Source: Microcaldota archaeon (GTDB lineage: Archaea; Iainarchaeota; Iainarchaeia; Iainarchaeales; 1-14-0-10-31-34). From it: a DNA stretch of 39,916 nt. The DNA lies in NCBI GenBank assembly GCA_018829335.1, contig JAHJUD010000054.1, forward strand, positions 1-39,916, in the 5' to 3' direction. The first letter of the stretch is position 1, and every line of letters starts with the position of its first letter. A model generated the notes under the pieces. The model had not been told where the DNA came from, ran no database searches, and saw nothing but the letters and a program-made list of their open reading frames with translations. This document shows positions 14,389 through 22,785 of the stretch, piece by piece. The position numbers and the translations under genes were made by a program.

Positions 14389-14757
14389 ATGGCAGAATAC
14401 ATAAAGTTCAGCGTAGGCAAAGAACTAAAAGAAAAACAATTAGAACTAATTGAAACAGCAAAAAAAACAGGAAAAATACGCATTGGAGTAAATGAAACAA
14501 CCAAAGCAGTGGAAAGAGGAAAAGCAAAAATAATTTTCATTGCAGAAGACATTACACCACAAGAATTAGTAATGCATTTGCCTTTGTTATGCGAAGAAAA
14601 AAAAATTCCTTACAGTTATATAACCACAAAAAAAGAATTAGGCGAAAAAGCAGGAATAGAAGTCGGAACAGCTTCAATTGCAGTAATGGAAGAAGGAAGC
14701 GCAAAAAAGCAGTTAGAAGATGTAGTCAAAAAAGTAAGCGCTTTAAAGAAAGGGTGA
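14389..14757 (+). CDS. rpl7ae: Ribosomal protein eL8 / L7Ae, kink-turn-binding protein
   Basis: The 122-aa archaeal L7Ae binds kink-turns in 23S rRNA, box C/D and H/ACA sRNAs and RNase P RNA. Motifs: GKIRIGVNETTKAVERGKAKIIFIAEDITPQELVMHLPLLCEEKKIPY, then GIEVGTASIAV, with the RNA-contact NETTK and the loop LGEKAGIEVGTAS. It has its own promoter and a strong SD. eS28 begins 4 nt after the stop, giving the conserved L7Ae-eS28-eL24-ndk cluster. Confidence 0.96.
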   Translation: MAEYIKFSVGKELKEKQLELIETAKKTGKIRIGVNETTKAVERGKAKIIFIAEDITPQELVMHLPLLCEEKKIPYSYITTKKELGEKAGIEVGTASIAVMEEGSAKKQLEDVVKKVSALKKG

Positions 14758-14761
14758 CTGA

Positions 14762-14971
14762 ATGGCAGACGAAAGAGGAACACCAGCTGAAGTAGTTGAA
14801 GTAATCCAAAGGACAGGAGTTCATGGAGAAATCATTCAGGTTTTATGCAAAATTCTGGAAGGACCAGAACAAGGAAGAGTAAAAAGAAGAAACGTCAAAG
14901 GCAACCTGAAAAAAGGAGACATAATAATTTTGCTTTCAACTGAAAGAGAAGCAAAAGAAATAAAGGCATGA
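14762..14971 (+). CDS. rps28e: 30S ribosomal protein eS28 (S28e)
   Basis: Small-subunit OB-fold protein, 69 aa. The sequence GTPAEVVEVIQRTGVHGEIIQV, GPEQGRVKRRNVKGNLKKGDII and the end LLSTEREAKEIKA match the family over its full length. GGGTGACTGA precedes the ATG and comes from the end of L7Ae, implying coupled translation. Confidence 0.96.
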   Translation: MADERGTPAEVVEVIQRTGVHGEIIQVLCKILEGPEQGRVKRRNVKGNLKKGDIIILLSTEREAKEIKA

Positions 14972-14986
14972 ATTGGAGGTTAGAAA

Positions 14987-15175
14987 ATGAATTGCAGTTT
15001 TTGCGGTAAAGAAATAAAAAAAGGAACCGGAATAATGTTTGTCAAAAAAGACGGCACAACCTTCAATTTCTGCTCAAGAAAATGCGAAAAAAATTTGCTG
15101 AAACTGAAAAGAAATCCAAGGAACACTAAATGGACAAACGAATACCATAAAATAAAAAAAGGAACAAAAAAGTAA
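14987..15175 (+). CDS. rpl24e: 50S ribosomal protein eL24 (L24e)
   Basis: Large-subunit protein, 62 aa, with a treble-clef-like zinc site made from [21 protein letters not shown] and FCSRKCEKN (four cysteines). The tail has [10 protein letters not shown], also typical. A GGAGG SD lies 10 nt upstream. Confidence 0.95.
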   Translation: MNCSFCGKEIKKGTGIMFVKKDGTTFNFCSRKCEKNLLKLKRNPRNTKWTNEYHKIKKGTKK

Positions 15176-15186
15176 AAGGTGATTAA

Positions 15187-15750
15187 ATGGAAAAAACCTT
15201 GATTTTAATAAAACATGATGCAGTGCAAAGGGGATTAATAGGAGAAATCCTGAAAAGATTTGAACAAAAAGGTCTGAAAATTGCAGGAATGAAAATGGTC
15301 CAGCCAACAGAAGAGATGGTAAAAAAGCATTACATTGTAACAGATGAATGGGCAAAAAAAGTAGGAGAAAATACTAGAAAGTCCGCAGAAAAAAAAGGAA
15401 TTAAAGTAACTGAAACAGACAAACAAATCGCAAAGAGAATACAGCAATACAATGCAGACTATTTAATGGAAGGGCCAATAATTGCAATAGTCTTTGAAGG
15501 ATACCATGCAATAGAAATAGGAAGAAAAATAATTGGAAACACTGAAGCAAGAAAAGCAGATATAGGCACAATAAGAGGAGATTATTCAGTTGACTCATAT
15601 GATTTGGCGGAACAGAAAAAAAGAAGCGTAAGGAATTTGATTCATGGCTCGGAAAATTCAGAGCAGGCAGAAAATGAAATGAATTTATGGTTTACAAAAA
15701 AAGAACTGCATGAATACAAGAAAAAAGAATGGGAAGTAATGCACAAATAA
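15187..15750 (+). CDS. ndk: Nucleoside diphosphate kinase with internal insertion
   Basis: Transfers the gamma phosphate between NTPs and NDPs through a phospho-histidine. The 187-aa protein has the start EKTLILIKHDAVQRGLIGEIL, the substrate loop IGNTEARKADIGTIRGDYS, and the active-site motif NLIHGSENSEQAENEMNLWF with the catalytic His. Usual length is about 140-155. About 35-45 extra residues lie between residues 47 and 93 (DEWAKKVGENTRKSAEKK and on), where the standard enzyme has a short helix. The insert is charged and probably helical. The start follows AGGTGATTAA. It is the fourth gene of the L7Ae cluster. Confidence 0.93.
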   Translation: MEKTLILIKHDAVQRGLIGEILKRFEQKGLKIAGMKMVQPTEEMVKKHYIVTDEWAKKVGENTRKSAEKKGIKVTETDKQIAKRIQQYNADYLMEGPIIAIVFEGYHAIEIGRKIIGNTEARKADIGTIRGDYSVDSYDLAEQKKRSVRNLIHGSENSEQAENEMNLWFTKKELHEYKKKEWEVMHK

Positions 15751-15851
15751 AAAACACAAAAAAAAGAATAAGCGGGAAAAAAACAAAATAAAAATTAAGT
15801 GGATTAAAAAAATAAGAAAACAGAAAATTAAATGAAAATTGAGTGAATTAA

Positions 15852-16277
15852 ATGAAAGTACAGGTAAAAAAGTTAAGTGAAGAAACAAAAATGGAATTTG
15901 CGCATAAAGGAGACGCAGGAATAGATTTGTATGCCGCAGAAACAGTTGAAATTCTTCCAGGAGAAATCAAATTAGTCAAAACAGGAATAAAAATTGCAAT
16001 TCCAGAAGGATTTGAAGGACAGGTAAGGCCAAAATCTGGTTTAGCATTAAACAATGGAATAACAGTCCTTAATACTCCTGGAACAATTGATTCAGGTTAT
16101 AGAGGAGAAGTCTGTGTAATAACAATAAACCACAGCAAAAAAAAATTCACTGCAGAAAAAGGAAAAAAAATTGCTCAGTTAGTATTCAACAAAATTGAAA
16201 TTCCTGAAATAGAATTGGTTGAAGAATTAGACGATACTGCCAGAGGAGAAAATGGTTTTGGTTCAACTGGATTGTGA
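15852..16277 (+). CDS. dut: dUTP diphosphatase (trimeric dUTPase)
   Basis: Hydrolyses dUTP to dUMP, limiting uracil in DNA and supplying dTMP synthesis. All five motifs are present in 141 aa: DAGIDLYA (1), RPKSGLA (2), TPGTIDSGYRGE (3, catalytic Asp and Tyr), KGKKIAQLVF (4) and RGENGFGSTG (5, the mobile C-terminal arm). The preceding 100-nt gap is A-rich without features apart from a repeated GTGRATTAA motif. The start follows GAGTGAATTAA. aIF5B follows 6 nt later. Confidence 0.96.
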   Translation: MKVQVKKLSEETKMEFAHKGDAGIDLYAAETVEILPGEIKLVKTGIKIAIPEGFEGQVRPKSGLALNNGITVLNTPGTIDSGYRGEVCVITINHSKKKFTAEKGKKIAQLVFNKIEIPEIELVEELDDTARGENGFGSTGL

Positions 16278-16283
16278 GAATAA

Positions 16284-18029
16284 ATGATTAGAAAGCCGAT
16301 AATCACTGTATTAGGTCATGTTGATTCAGGAAAAACAAGTTTTCTTGACAGGATTAGAGGCACAAAAATTGTTGCAAAAGAAGCAGGAGCAATCACACAA
16401 CATATTGGAGCAACAGAAGTGCCGATAGAAATAGTAAAAGAAATGGCTGGCACTTTAACAAAAAAATATGGTTTTGAATTAAAAATTCCTGGATTGCTTT
16501 TTATTGACACTCCAGGACACCAAGCGTTTTCAAATTTAAGGAAAAGAGGAGGAAGCATTGCAGACTTGGCTGTATTAACAGTTGACGCAATAAAAGGATG
16601 TGAAAATCAGACATTAGAAGCAATAGATATACTCAAAGCATTTAAGGTTCCATTTATTATTGCAATGACAAAAATAGACAGACTGCAGGGCTGGGAATCG
16701 AAAAATTTAAGCTTTACAGAAAACAAAGAAAACCAAAGCAAAAATGTTTTAGAAGAATTAGACAGAAAATTGTATTGTATTGTAGGAGAAACACACAAAA
16801 AAGGATTTCAGACAGAAAGATTTGACAGAATAACAGATTTCACAAAAGAGGTTCCAATAATACCATTATGCAATAAAACAGGAGAAGGGTTTCCAGAAAT
16901 ATTAATGTTTCTTGCAGGATTAAGCCAAAGGTATTTAGAAAAAAAATTAACCATTGAAGTAAAAGGAAAAGGCAAAGGAACAATATTAGAAGTCAAAGAA
17001 GAAAAAGGCCTTGGAAAGACTATTGATGTAATTTTATACGACGGAACAATTCGAACAGGAGACAAAATATCTTTAGGAGGAAAAGAAGGAATCATTACAA
17101 CAAAAGTAAGAGCCTTGCTTTTGCCTAAACCATTAGATGAAATAAGGGCACCGCAAGAAAAATTTGATTCAGTTAAAGAAGTTCATGCAGCTTCAGGATT
17201 AAAGATTTCAGCGCCAAATCTAGAGCATGCATTGGCAGGCTCTCCTTTAAGAGTTGAAGCAGACGAAAAAGAAATTGAAGCAATAAAAAAAGAAATTCAG
17301 GAAGTAAAAATCGATTCAGAAGAAATCGGCCCAATAATTAAAACAGACACTTTAGGGTCATTAGAAGCAACAGTAAAACTGCTTGAAGAAAAAGGAATTA
17401 AAGTAAGAAAAGCAAATGTAGGAGAAGTTACAAGAAGAGATGTAATTGAAGCCGAAGGAGTAAAAGAAAAAGAAATAATAAAAGGAGTAATCCTTGCATT
17501 TAACACCAAAGTAAACGCTGATGCAAAAGAAGAAGCAAAAAAACACGAAATAAAAATTTTCAGTGAAAAAATAATTTATGCTTTAATTGAAAACTATGAG
17601 AAATGGATTCAAGAAGAAAAAGAAAAAGAGAAAAGAGAATTCCTTTCAGGGATTATACTGCCTGCAAAAATAAAATTAATGCCTGAAAATGTTTTCAGGA
17701 ACGCAAAACCAGTAATAATAGGAGTTAAAATACTTGAAGGAAAACTAAAAATTGGAACCCAGTTAATGAAAAAAGGAAAAATAATAGGAAAAGTTCAGGC
17801 AATACAAAATAAAGGAGAAGCAAAAGAAAAAGCAGAAAAAGGAGAAGAAGTTGCAATATCAATAAGTGATGCAGTATTAGGGAGAAGCATTGAAAAAGAC
17901 GATGAACTAATAAGTTTTATTCCAGAAAAACAAATAGAAAAACTGGAACAGTCCCAAGAAGTTTTAACCATCGGCGAAAAAGAACTACTCAAAAAAATAA
18001 AGGAATTGCAAAAAACAGGAGGCAATTAA
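16284..18029 (+). CDS. infB: Translation initiation factor aIF5B (IF2-like GTPase)
   Basis: GTPase that promotes subunit joining and initiator tRNA placement, 581 aa, the normal archaeal length. G1 GHVDSGKTS, G3 DTPGHQ, G4 TKID and the archaeal/eukaryal signature KEAGAITQHIGATEVP are present. Domain II, domain III and the C-terminal initiator-tRNA-binding domain fill residues 225-581. It begins 6 nt after dut and eS6 begins directly at its stop. Confidence 0.97.
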   Translation: MIRKPIITVLGHVDSGKTSFLDRIRGTKIVAKEAGAITQHIGATEVPIEIVKEMAGTLTKKYGFELKIPGLLFIDTPGHQAFSNLRKRGGSIADLAVLTVDAIKGCENQTLEAIDILKAFKVPFIIAMTKIDRLQGWESKNLSFTENKENQSKNVLEELDRKLYCIVGETHKKGFQTERFDRITDFTKEVPIIPLCNKTGEGFPEILMFLAGLSQRYLEKKLTIEVKGKGKGTILEVKEEKGLGKTIDVILYDGTIRTGDKISLGGKEGIITTKVRALLLPKPLDEIRAPQEKFDSVKEVHAASGLKISAPNLEHALAGSPLRVEADEKEIEAIKKEIQEVKIDSEEIGPIIKTDTLGSLEATVKLLEEKGIKVRKANVGEVTRRDVIEAEGVKEKEIIKGVILAFNTKVNADAKEEAKKHEIKIFSEKIIYALIENYEKWIQEEKEKEKREFLSGIILPAKIKLMPENVFRNAKPVIIGVKILEGKLKIGTQLMKKGKIIGKVQAIQNKGEAKEKAEKGEEVAISISDAVLGRSIEKDDELISFIPEKQIEKLEQSQEVLTIGEKELLKKIKELQKTGGN

Positions 18030-18518
18030 ATGAATATAGTGTTAAGCGACCCAAAAACAGGAAAAGCATTTGGAAAAAAAGTAGAGGTTACGGCATTGTT
18101 TTTAAACAAAAGAATAGGAGAACAAGTCAAGCTTGATTCTCTTGGATTAGAAGGATTTGAAGCAAAAATTGCAGGCGGCAGCGACAAGCAAGGCTTTCCA
18201 ATGAGAAAAGATATTCCAGGAATGGCAAGAAAAAAGATTTTCATAAAAAAAGGAACCGGCTTTCACCCCCAAAGAAAAGGAGAAAGAAAAAAAGTAAGTG
18301 TTAGAGGCAACACAATAAGCGAAGAAATAGAACAAGTTAATTTAATCATCACAAAACAAGGAAACAAAAAATTAGAAGAACTTTTCGGAACAGAAAAAAA
18401 AGAACCAGAACAAGAAATAAGCGCAAAAGAAAAATTAGTGAAAGATTCACTTGAAAACGTCGGTAATGTTGAAATTGCAGGGGACGCAAAAGAAGCAAAA
18501 GGAAAAATAAGAAGGTAA
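18030..18518 (+). CDS. rps6e: 30S ribosomal protein eS6 (S6e)
   Basis: The 162-aa small-subunit protein carries DPKTGKAFGKKVE, GFEAKIAGGSDKQGFPMRKDIPG and RKGERKKVSVRGNTISEEIEQVNLIITKQG, the eS6 signature core. The C-terminal 40 residues are a charged tail. It starts right after the aIF5B stop (TAAATG) and precedes aIF2-gamma, a conserved archaeal order. Confidence 0.96.
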   Translation: MNIVLSDPKTGKAFGKKVEVTALFLNKRIGEQVKLDSLGLEGFEAKIAGGSDKQGFPMRKDIPGMARKKIFIKKGTGFHPQRKGERKKVSVRGNTISEEIEQVNLIITKQGNKKLEELFGTEKKEPEQEISAKEKLVKDSLENVGNVEIAGDAKEAKGKIRR

Positions 18519-18523
18519 AAAAA

Positions 18524-19720
18524 TTGAAGAAAGAACCAGAACAAGCAGAAGTAAACATTGGATTAATAGGCCATGTAGACCACGGAAAAACCTCAATAAC
18601 CCATGCATTAAGCGGCAAATGGACTGACACGCATTCAGAAGAACTAAAAAGAGGGATTTCCATTAGGTTAGGCTATGCAGATGCAGTATTCTATAAATGT
18701 CCTACCTGCAAAGGAGCAGAAGCATATACAACAAAAGAAACCTGCCCAAGCTGCGGAAAAAAAGCAAAAAAATTAAGGAAAGTAAGTTTTGTTGATGCTC
18801 CAGGACACGAAACATTAATGACTACAATGCTTTCAGGCGCAGCATTAATGCATGGCGCAATTTTAGTTATTGCAGCAAACGAATTCTGCCCGCAGCCAAG
18901 AACAAAAGAACATCTTATGGCATTAAAACTAAGCGGAATAAAAAACATTATAGTGGCACAAAACAAAATCGATTTAGTAGACAAAAAAAAAGCAATGGAA
19001 AACTATAACCAAATAGAAAACTTCCTTAAAGAATTTGATTACACAACAGAAATAATTCCTACTGCAGCACATTTTGGGACAAACATGGATTTACTGATTG
19101 AAGCAATAGAAAAACACATTCCTTCACCTAAAGTTGACTCAAAAGACGCAGTAAAAATGTATGTTGCAAGAAGCTTTGACATAAACAAGCCGGGCTCAAA
19201 ACCAAAAGAACTGGTTGGAGGAGTTTTAGGGGGAACAATAATTCAGGGAAAAATAAAAGAAGGAGACACACTTGAATTAAGCCCTGGAATAAATAACCAG
19301 AAAACAAAAATCAAAGCAACAGAATTAAATATTGCAGAAGGAAAAATAAAAGAAGCAACCCCTGGAGGATTAATTTCGATTAGAACATTACTTGACCCTA
19401 ATTTAACAAAAAACGACCAGATGAAAGGGAATATTATTGGAAAAATCGGAACCTTAGCTGAAGCCACAGCAGAAATAAAAATGAAAATAAATTACTTTAA
19501 AAGAGAAATAACAGACATTAACCCAGAAGTAAGGCAAGACGAAACAATTGTTTTAAGTGTAGGAACAGCAACAACAATAGGAAACATTATTTCAATAAAA
19601 AAAGACGAACTAGAAGTTGCATTAAAGGTTCCAATTACAGTGGAAAAAAACCAGAACGTTGCAGTAAGCAAAAAAGATGGAACCAGATGGAGATTAATTG
19701 CTTATGGGACAATCCAGTAA
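18524..19720 (+). CDS. eif2g: Translation initiation factor aIF2 subunit gamma
   Basis: GTP-binding core of aIF2, which brings Met-tRNAi to the small subunit. It is 398 aa with G1 GHVDHGKTS, G3 DAPGHE, G4 NKID, and the zinc knuckle CPTCKGAEAY with CPSCGKK inside the G domain. Domains II and III follow. The start is TTG at 18524, since no ATG precedes the conserved NIGLIGHVDHG by a sensible distance. The PIN gene overlaps its end. Confidence 0.95.
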   Translation: MKKEPEQAEVNIGLIGHVDHGKTSITHALSGKWTDTHSEELKRGISIRLGYADAVFYKCPTCKGAEAYTTKETCPSCGKKAKKLRKVSFVDAPGHETLMTTMLSGAALMHGAILVIAANEFCPQPRTKEHLMALKLSGIKNIIVAQNKIDLVDKKKAMENYNQIENFLKEFDYTTEIIPTAAHFGTNMDLLIEAIEKHIPSPKVDSKDAVKMYVARSFDINKPGSKPKELVGGVLGGTIIQGKIKEGDTLELSPGINNQKTKIKATELNIAEGKIKEATPGGLISIRTLLDPNLTKNDQMKGNIIGKIGTLAEATAEIKMKINYFKREITDINPEVRQDETIVLSVGTATTIGNIISIKKDELEVALKVPITVEKNQNVAVSKKDGTRWRLIAYGTIQ

Positions 19721-20084
19721 AGTTGTATTAGACACAAACATGCTTTTGGCAGTAGGAGAACTAAAAATAGATGTTTTTTCAGGAATAGAAAAAGAAATCG
19801 GAAAAACAGAATTTTTTGTGCCGGAAGAAGTCATTCAGGAATTAAAAAAATTAAAAGAAGAAAACAAGACAAAAAAAAAACACGCAGTAATAGCAGAAAA
19901 ATTAATTGAAAAAAAATGTGTTGTGCTGGAAGGAAAAGGCAAAAACGCAGATAAAAAAATGATTGAACTTGCTAAAAAAGGATTTATAATTGCAACAAAC
20001 GACAAGGAATTACGGAAAAAAATAAAAAGCCAAGGGTTTAAGACAGCGTTCGTAAGGCAAAAAAAGGTTATTGTTGTTGAATAA
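19704..20084 (+). CDS. PIN-domain ribonuclease (FCF1/Utp24-like archaeal family)
   Basis: The 126-aa single-domain PIN protein has acidic residues in VVLDTNMLL (first Asp), EEVIQELKKLK (Glu) and IATNDKELRKK (Asp), which form the metal site of PIN nucleases. Its place between aIF2-gamma and rpoE' is conserved in many archaea, which suggests a housekeeping role in rRNA processing rather than a VapC toxin; no antitoxin gene is adjacent. I start it at ATG 19704, overlapping aIF2-gamma; the ORF track uses TTG 19698. Confidence 0.85.
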   Translation: MGQSSKVVLDTNMLLAVGELKIDVFSGIEKEIGKTEFFVPEEVIQELKKLKEENKTKKKHAVIAEKLIEKKCVVLEGKGKNADKKMIELAKKGFIIATNDKELRKKIKSQGFKTAFVRQKKVIVVE

Positions 20085-20099
20085 TAAAGGAGGAAGAAA

Positions 20100-20717
20100 A
20101 TGTACGCAATAATTTCAATGAAAGACACTGTAAGAGTGCCGCCAAAAGAATTTGGCGGAAAATTAGATGAAGCAATCAAAAAAATACTCAAAGAAGAATA
20201 CGAAGGAATAGTAGATGAAAGCGTAGGCGTAATAGTCGCAGTATTAGAAGTGGAAAAAGTAGGCCAAGGAAAAGTTGTGCCAGGAGACGGTTCAGCATAT
20301 TATGAATCACAATACAAAGCCCTTGTTTATAAGCCAGAAATAAAAGAAATAGTTGAAGGCGCAATAACAGAAATAACAGAATTCGGCGCATTTGTAAGAA
20401 CAGGCCCAATAGAAGGATTAATTCACGTAAGCCAAATAATGAATGATTACATTAATTATGACGCAAAAGGGCCAGGATTTATAGGAAAAGAATCAGGCAA
20501 AAAATTAGGATTAGAAGACCAAGTAACTGCAAGAATTGTAACCTGCTCTCTGAAAGGAAACATTCCAAACTCAAAATTAGGTTTAACCATGAGGCAGCCA
20601 GGATTAGGAAAAGAAGAATGGCTTGCAGTAGACTTAAAGAAAAAAGAAAAACAAAAAAAAGCAAAAGAAGAAACAAAAAAACCAGAAAAAAAAGAGGAAA
20701 AAAGAAAAAAGAAATAA
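20100..20717 (+). CDS. rpoE1: DNA-directed RNA polymerase subunit E' (Rpo7)
   Basis: Stalk subunit equivalent to Rpb7, which binds emerging RNA. The N-terminal tip domain (MYAIISMKDTVRVPPKEFGGKLDEAI, KVVPGDGSAYY) precedes an S1 RNA-binding domain at about 80-170 (EIVEGAITEITEFGAFVRTGPIEGLIHVSQI). The 205-aa length includes a Lys/Glu-rich tail of about 25 residues, echoing the tails on uS4 and uS9. An AGGAGGAAGAAA SD precedes the start. Spt4 follows, as usual. Confidence 0.96.
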   Translation: MYAIISMKDTVRVPPKEFGGKLDEAIKKILKEEYEGIVDESVGVIVAVLEVEKVGQGKVVPGDGSAYYESQYKALVYKPEIKEIVEGAITEITEFGAFVRTGPIEGLIHVSQIMNDYINYDAKGPGFIGKESGKKLGLEDQVTARIVTCSLKGNIPNSKLGLTMRQPGLGKEEWLAVDLKKKEKQKKAKEETKKPEKKEEKRKKK

Positions 20718-20737
20718 TTAAGAGAGGAGTTGGTTGA

Positions 20738-20932
20738 ATGGGAAAAGGAAAAGCATGCAGGGACTGCAGGAAAGTAATAGAAGAAGGAGACAAATGCCCT
20801 AACTGCGGAAGCACAAGCTTTACTACTTTCTGGAGAGGATATGTTGTAATAACAAACCCGGAAAAATCAGAGATAGCAAAAAAAATGGGAATTACAACAA
20901 CAGGAAAACATGCATTAAGGTTAAGCAGATAA
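20738..20932 (+). CDS. spt4: Transcription elongation factor Spt4 (RpoE'')
   Basis: The 64-aa zinc protein is the partner of Spt5 in the processivity clamp on RNA polymerase. Cysteine pairs CRDC and CPNC form the zinc ribbon, followed by SFTTFWRGYVVITNPEKSEIAKKMGI, the Spt4 core. Spt5 itself is not in the window. The start has GAGAGGAGTTGGTTGA upstream. It lies between rpoE' and eS24 as in other archaea, though the DUF359 gene often found there is missing. Confidence 0.95.
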   Translation: MGKGKACRDCRKVIEEGDKCPNCGSTSFTTFWRGYVVITNPEKSEIAKKMGITTTGKHALRLSR

Positions 20933-20957
20933 AAAAACAACAAAAAGAGGAGATACA

Positions 20958-21320
20958 ATGAAAGTCGAAATAACAAACAAAAAAAGCAATCCATTGCTTT
21001 CAAGAGAAGAAATAGAATTTAAAGTAACTGAAATAAATGTCACCCCAAAAATAGCTGATTTAAAGGCAAAAATTTCTTCAATGATTGAATCAGAAACTGA
21101 ATCAACAGTAATAACTGAAATAAAACAAAATTTTGGTTCAAAAGACTGCATTGGAAAAGCAAGAGCATACAAAACCAAAGAAAAAATGAAAGAAATTGAA
21201 TTAGAATATGTTATTGGAAGAAACTTCAGCGAAGACAAAGAAAGAATAAAAAAAATAAAACAAGAAAAAAAGGCATTAAAAGAAAAAAAGAAACTTGAAA
21301 GCAAGAAAAAGAAAAAATAA
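20958..21320 (+). CDS. rps24e: 30S ribosomal protein eS24 (S24e)
   Basis: The 120-aa small-subunit protein has NPLLSREEIEFKV near the start and then AKAR-like KARAYKTKEKMKEIELEYVIGRN, matching eS24. A Lys-rich tail closes it. Start context is AGAGGAGATACA. The following 156-nt gap is nearly all A and G and could be a decayed Lys/Glu-rich extension; no intact ORF was found in it. Confidence 0.94.
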   Translation: MKVEITNKKSNPLLSREEIEFKVTEINVTPKIADLKAKISSMIESETESTVITEIKQNFGSKDCIGKARAYKTKEKMKEIELEYVIGRNFSEDKERIKKIKQEKKALKEKKKLESKKKKK

Positions 21321-21476
21321 GAAAAAAAATCAACCAGCAAAAATTAGAAAAAATCAGGTCTAAAAAAACAAAAAGAAATTAAATAAAAAAGAAAAAAGAA
21401 ATTAAAAGAAAAACTGGAAAAAAAACAAAAGAAATTCAGGAAAAAAATTACAAAAAAACTTTAAAGTGGTGAAATA

Positions 21477-21671
21477 ATGGCAAAAAAAAAGAAAAAAAAG
21501 AGCCCAAGAATGAAAAAATCAGCAAAATATGAAGTAAAAGACGGACTGAAAAGAAAAAGCAAGTTTTGCCCTAAATGCGGGCCTGGAATTTTTCTGGCAG
21601 AACACAAAGGAAGAGAATACTGCGGAAAATGCTCTTACACTGAATGGAACAAAAAAGGGGAACAAAAATAA
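21477..21671 (+). CDS. rps27ae: 30S ribosomal protein eS31 (S27ae)
   Basis: The 64-aa zinc-ribbon ribosomal protein lacks the ubiquitin fusion found in eukaryotes, as is normal for archaea. [29 protein letters not shown] gives two Cys-x2-Cys pairs. The N-terminus has an unusually Lys-dense start. TGGTGAAATA precedes the ATG. The next gene starts 28 nt inside it. Confidence 0.95.
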   Translation: MAKKKKKKSPRMKKSAKYEVKDGLKRKSKFCPKCGPGIFLAEHKGREYCGKCSYTEWNKKGEQK

Positions 21672-22207
21672 TTGAAAAAATTATTCAAATAGTCTTTCTG
21701 GATTTGCTTCTTGTTTTTCTTCCATTAATTTACTTTTACAGAAAAAACCATTCAATAAAAGACTCATTCAAGGAACTTGGAATAAAAAAAATTCAAATAA
21801 AAGAATTAATAAAAAAATCAGTTAATTTAATTGGAATATTGCTTGCAATCGCTTTTTTGATTTCAATTGCAAGCACTTTAATTGGAGTCAATGACTTAAA
21901 TAAAGTTAATGAAGCAGTTCAGGCAATAAGCACAACAAGCCCTGCATTATTATTTTATTATCTGACTATAAGGGTTTTTTCAGAAGAAATTTTCTTTAGG
22001 GGATTTTTAGTAAAAAAAACAGGCGTGCTTTTTTCTTCACTGATTTTTGGCTTGGCACATTTATTATATGGTTCAATAATTGAAATAATAGGGGCTTTTA
22101 TTGCAGGACTCTTTTTAGCTTATTTCTATCAAAAAAACAATAACCTGCTTCCAAATATTATAGGGCACATGATGTATAATGCAATAACTTTAGCTTTGGT
22201 GTTTTAA
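21644..22207 (+). CDS. CPBP-family intramembrane metalloprotease (CAAX/Abi type)
   Basis: The 187-aa membrane protein has about five hydrophobic segments. The PF02517 motifs are present: EEIFFRG (motif 1, about residues 114-120), FGLAHLL (motif 2 His) and IIGHMMYN (motif 3 His/Asn). The family contains Rce1-type CAAX prenyl proteases and bacterial self-immunity proteins; the substrate is unknown here. The ATG start overlaps eS31 by 28 nt in another frame, and no closer in-frame ATG exists. The stop and the tsaC start overlap. Confidence 0.88.
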   Translation: MEQKRGTKIIEKIIQIVFLDLLLVFLPLIYFYRKNHSIKDSFKELGIKKIQIKELIKKSVNLIGILLAIAFLISIASTLIGVNDLNKVNEAVQAISTTSPALLFYYLTIRVFSEEIFFRGFLVKKTGVLFSSLIFGLAHLLYGSIIEIIGAFIAGLFLAYFYQKNNNLLPNIIGHMMYNAITLALVF

Positions 22208-22785
22208 TGGAAAAAATCCAGGTAAAAACTGCAGTTTTTGTGCTGAAAAAAAACGGAATAATAATTTATCCAACAGAAACAAGCTATGGAATAGGCTGCA
22301 TGGTTTCAGATATTGACTCGATTAAAAGAATTAGAAGAATCAAAAAAGACAGAAAAAAGCCTTTTTTAATTCTTGTTTCATCAAAAAAAATGGCAAAAGA
22401 ATACGCTGAAATTAATTCTGAAGCAGAAAAATTAATTGATGGGTTCAAAGGACATTTAACTCTTATTGTTCCTGCAAAAGAAAAAATTCCTTCAGAGGTA
22501 AGCAAAAAAACAATTGCCTTAAGGATTTCATCTAACGAGACTGCAAATGCAATAGTTGAAGGAATAAATGAACCAATTATTTCAACCAGCGCAAACTTAA
22601 CAGGAAAAAAGCCTATTTATTCTTTTAATGAAGCGGTCAAAGTTTTTGGAAAAAAAGTTGATTTTATTTTAGATGCAGGAAAATTAGAAGAAAAAAAGCC
22701 AAGTACGATTTATGATGTGGAAGAAAAAAAAATTGTAAGGCAGGGAGAAATTTCAGAAAAAGAAATACGAAAAGCTTTGGGTTAA
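22207..22785 (+). CDS. tsaC: L-threonylcarbamoyladenylate synthase (Sua5/YrdC family)
   Basis: Makes threonylcarbamoyl-AMP from Thr, bicarbonate and ATP, the first step of t6A37 tRNA modification. The 192-aa protein is the YrdC-domain-only form, lacking the Sua5 C-terminal domain. Signatures: IIYPTETSYGIGCMVSD, IKRIKKDRKKPFLILVSS, IALRISSNETANAIVEG and EPIISTSANLTGKKP. Kae1, which uses the product, is 0.7 kb away, and bud32 is also in the window. The end overlaps the convergent minus-strand gene by 4 nt. Confidence 0.94.
   Translation: MEKIQVKTAVFVLKKNGIIIYPTETSYGIGCMVSDIDSIKRIRRIKKDRKKPFLILVSSKKMAKEYAEINSEAEKLIDGFKGHLTLIVPAKEKIPSEVSKKTIALRISSNETANAIVEGINEPIISTSANLTGKKPIYSFNEAVKVFGKKVDFILDAGKLEEKKPSTIYDVEEKKIVRQGEISEKEIRKALG

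Noticed and set aside
19704-20084. PIN protein considered as a VapC toxin
   Set aside because: No antitoxin gene is adjacent and the position between aIF2-gamma and rpoE' is a conserved housekeeping location.
21321-21476. Possible gene or Lys-rich extension in the A-rich gap after eS24
   Set aside because: Short open stretches exist in two frames but are broken by stops and lack a start signal; at most it is decayed coding sequence.
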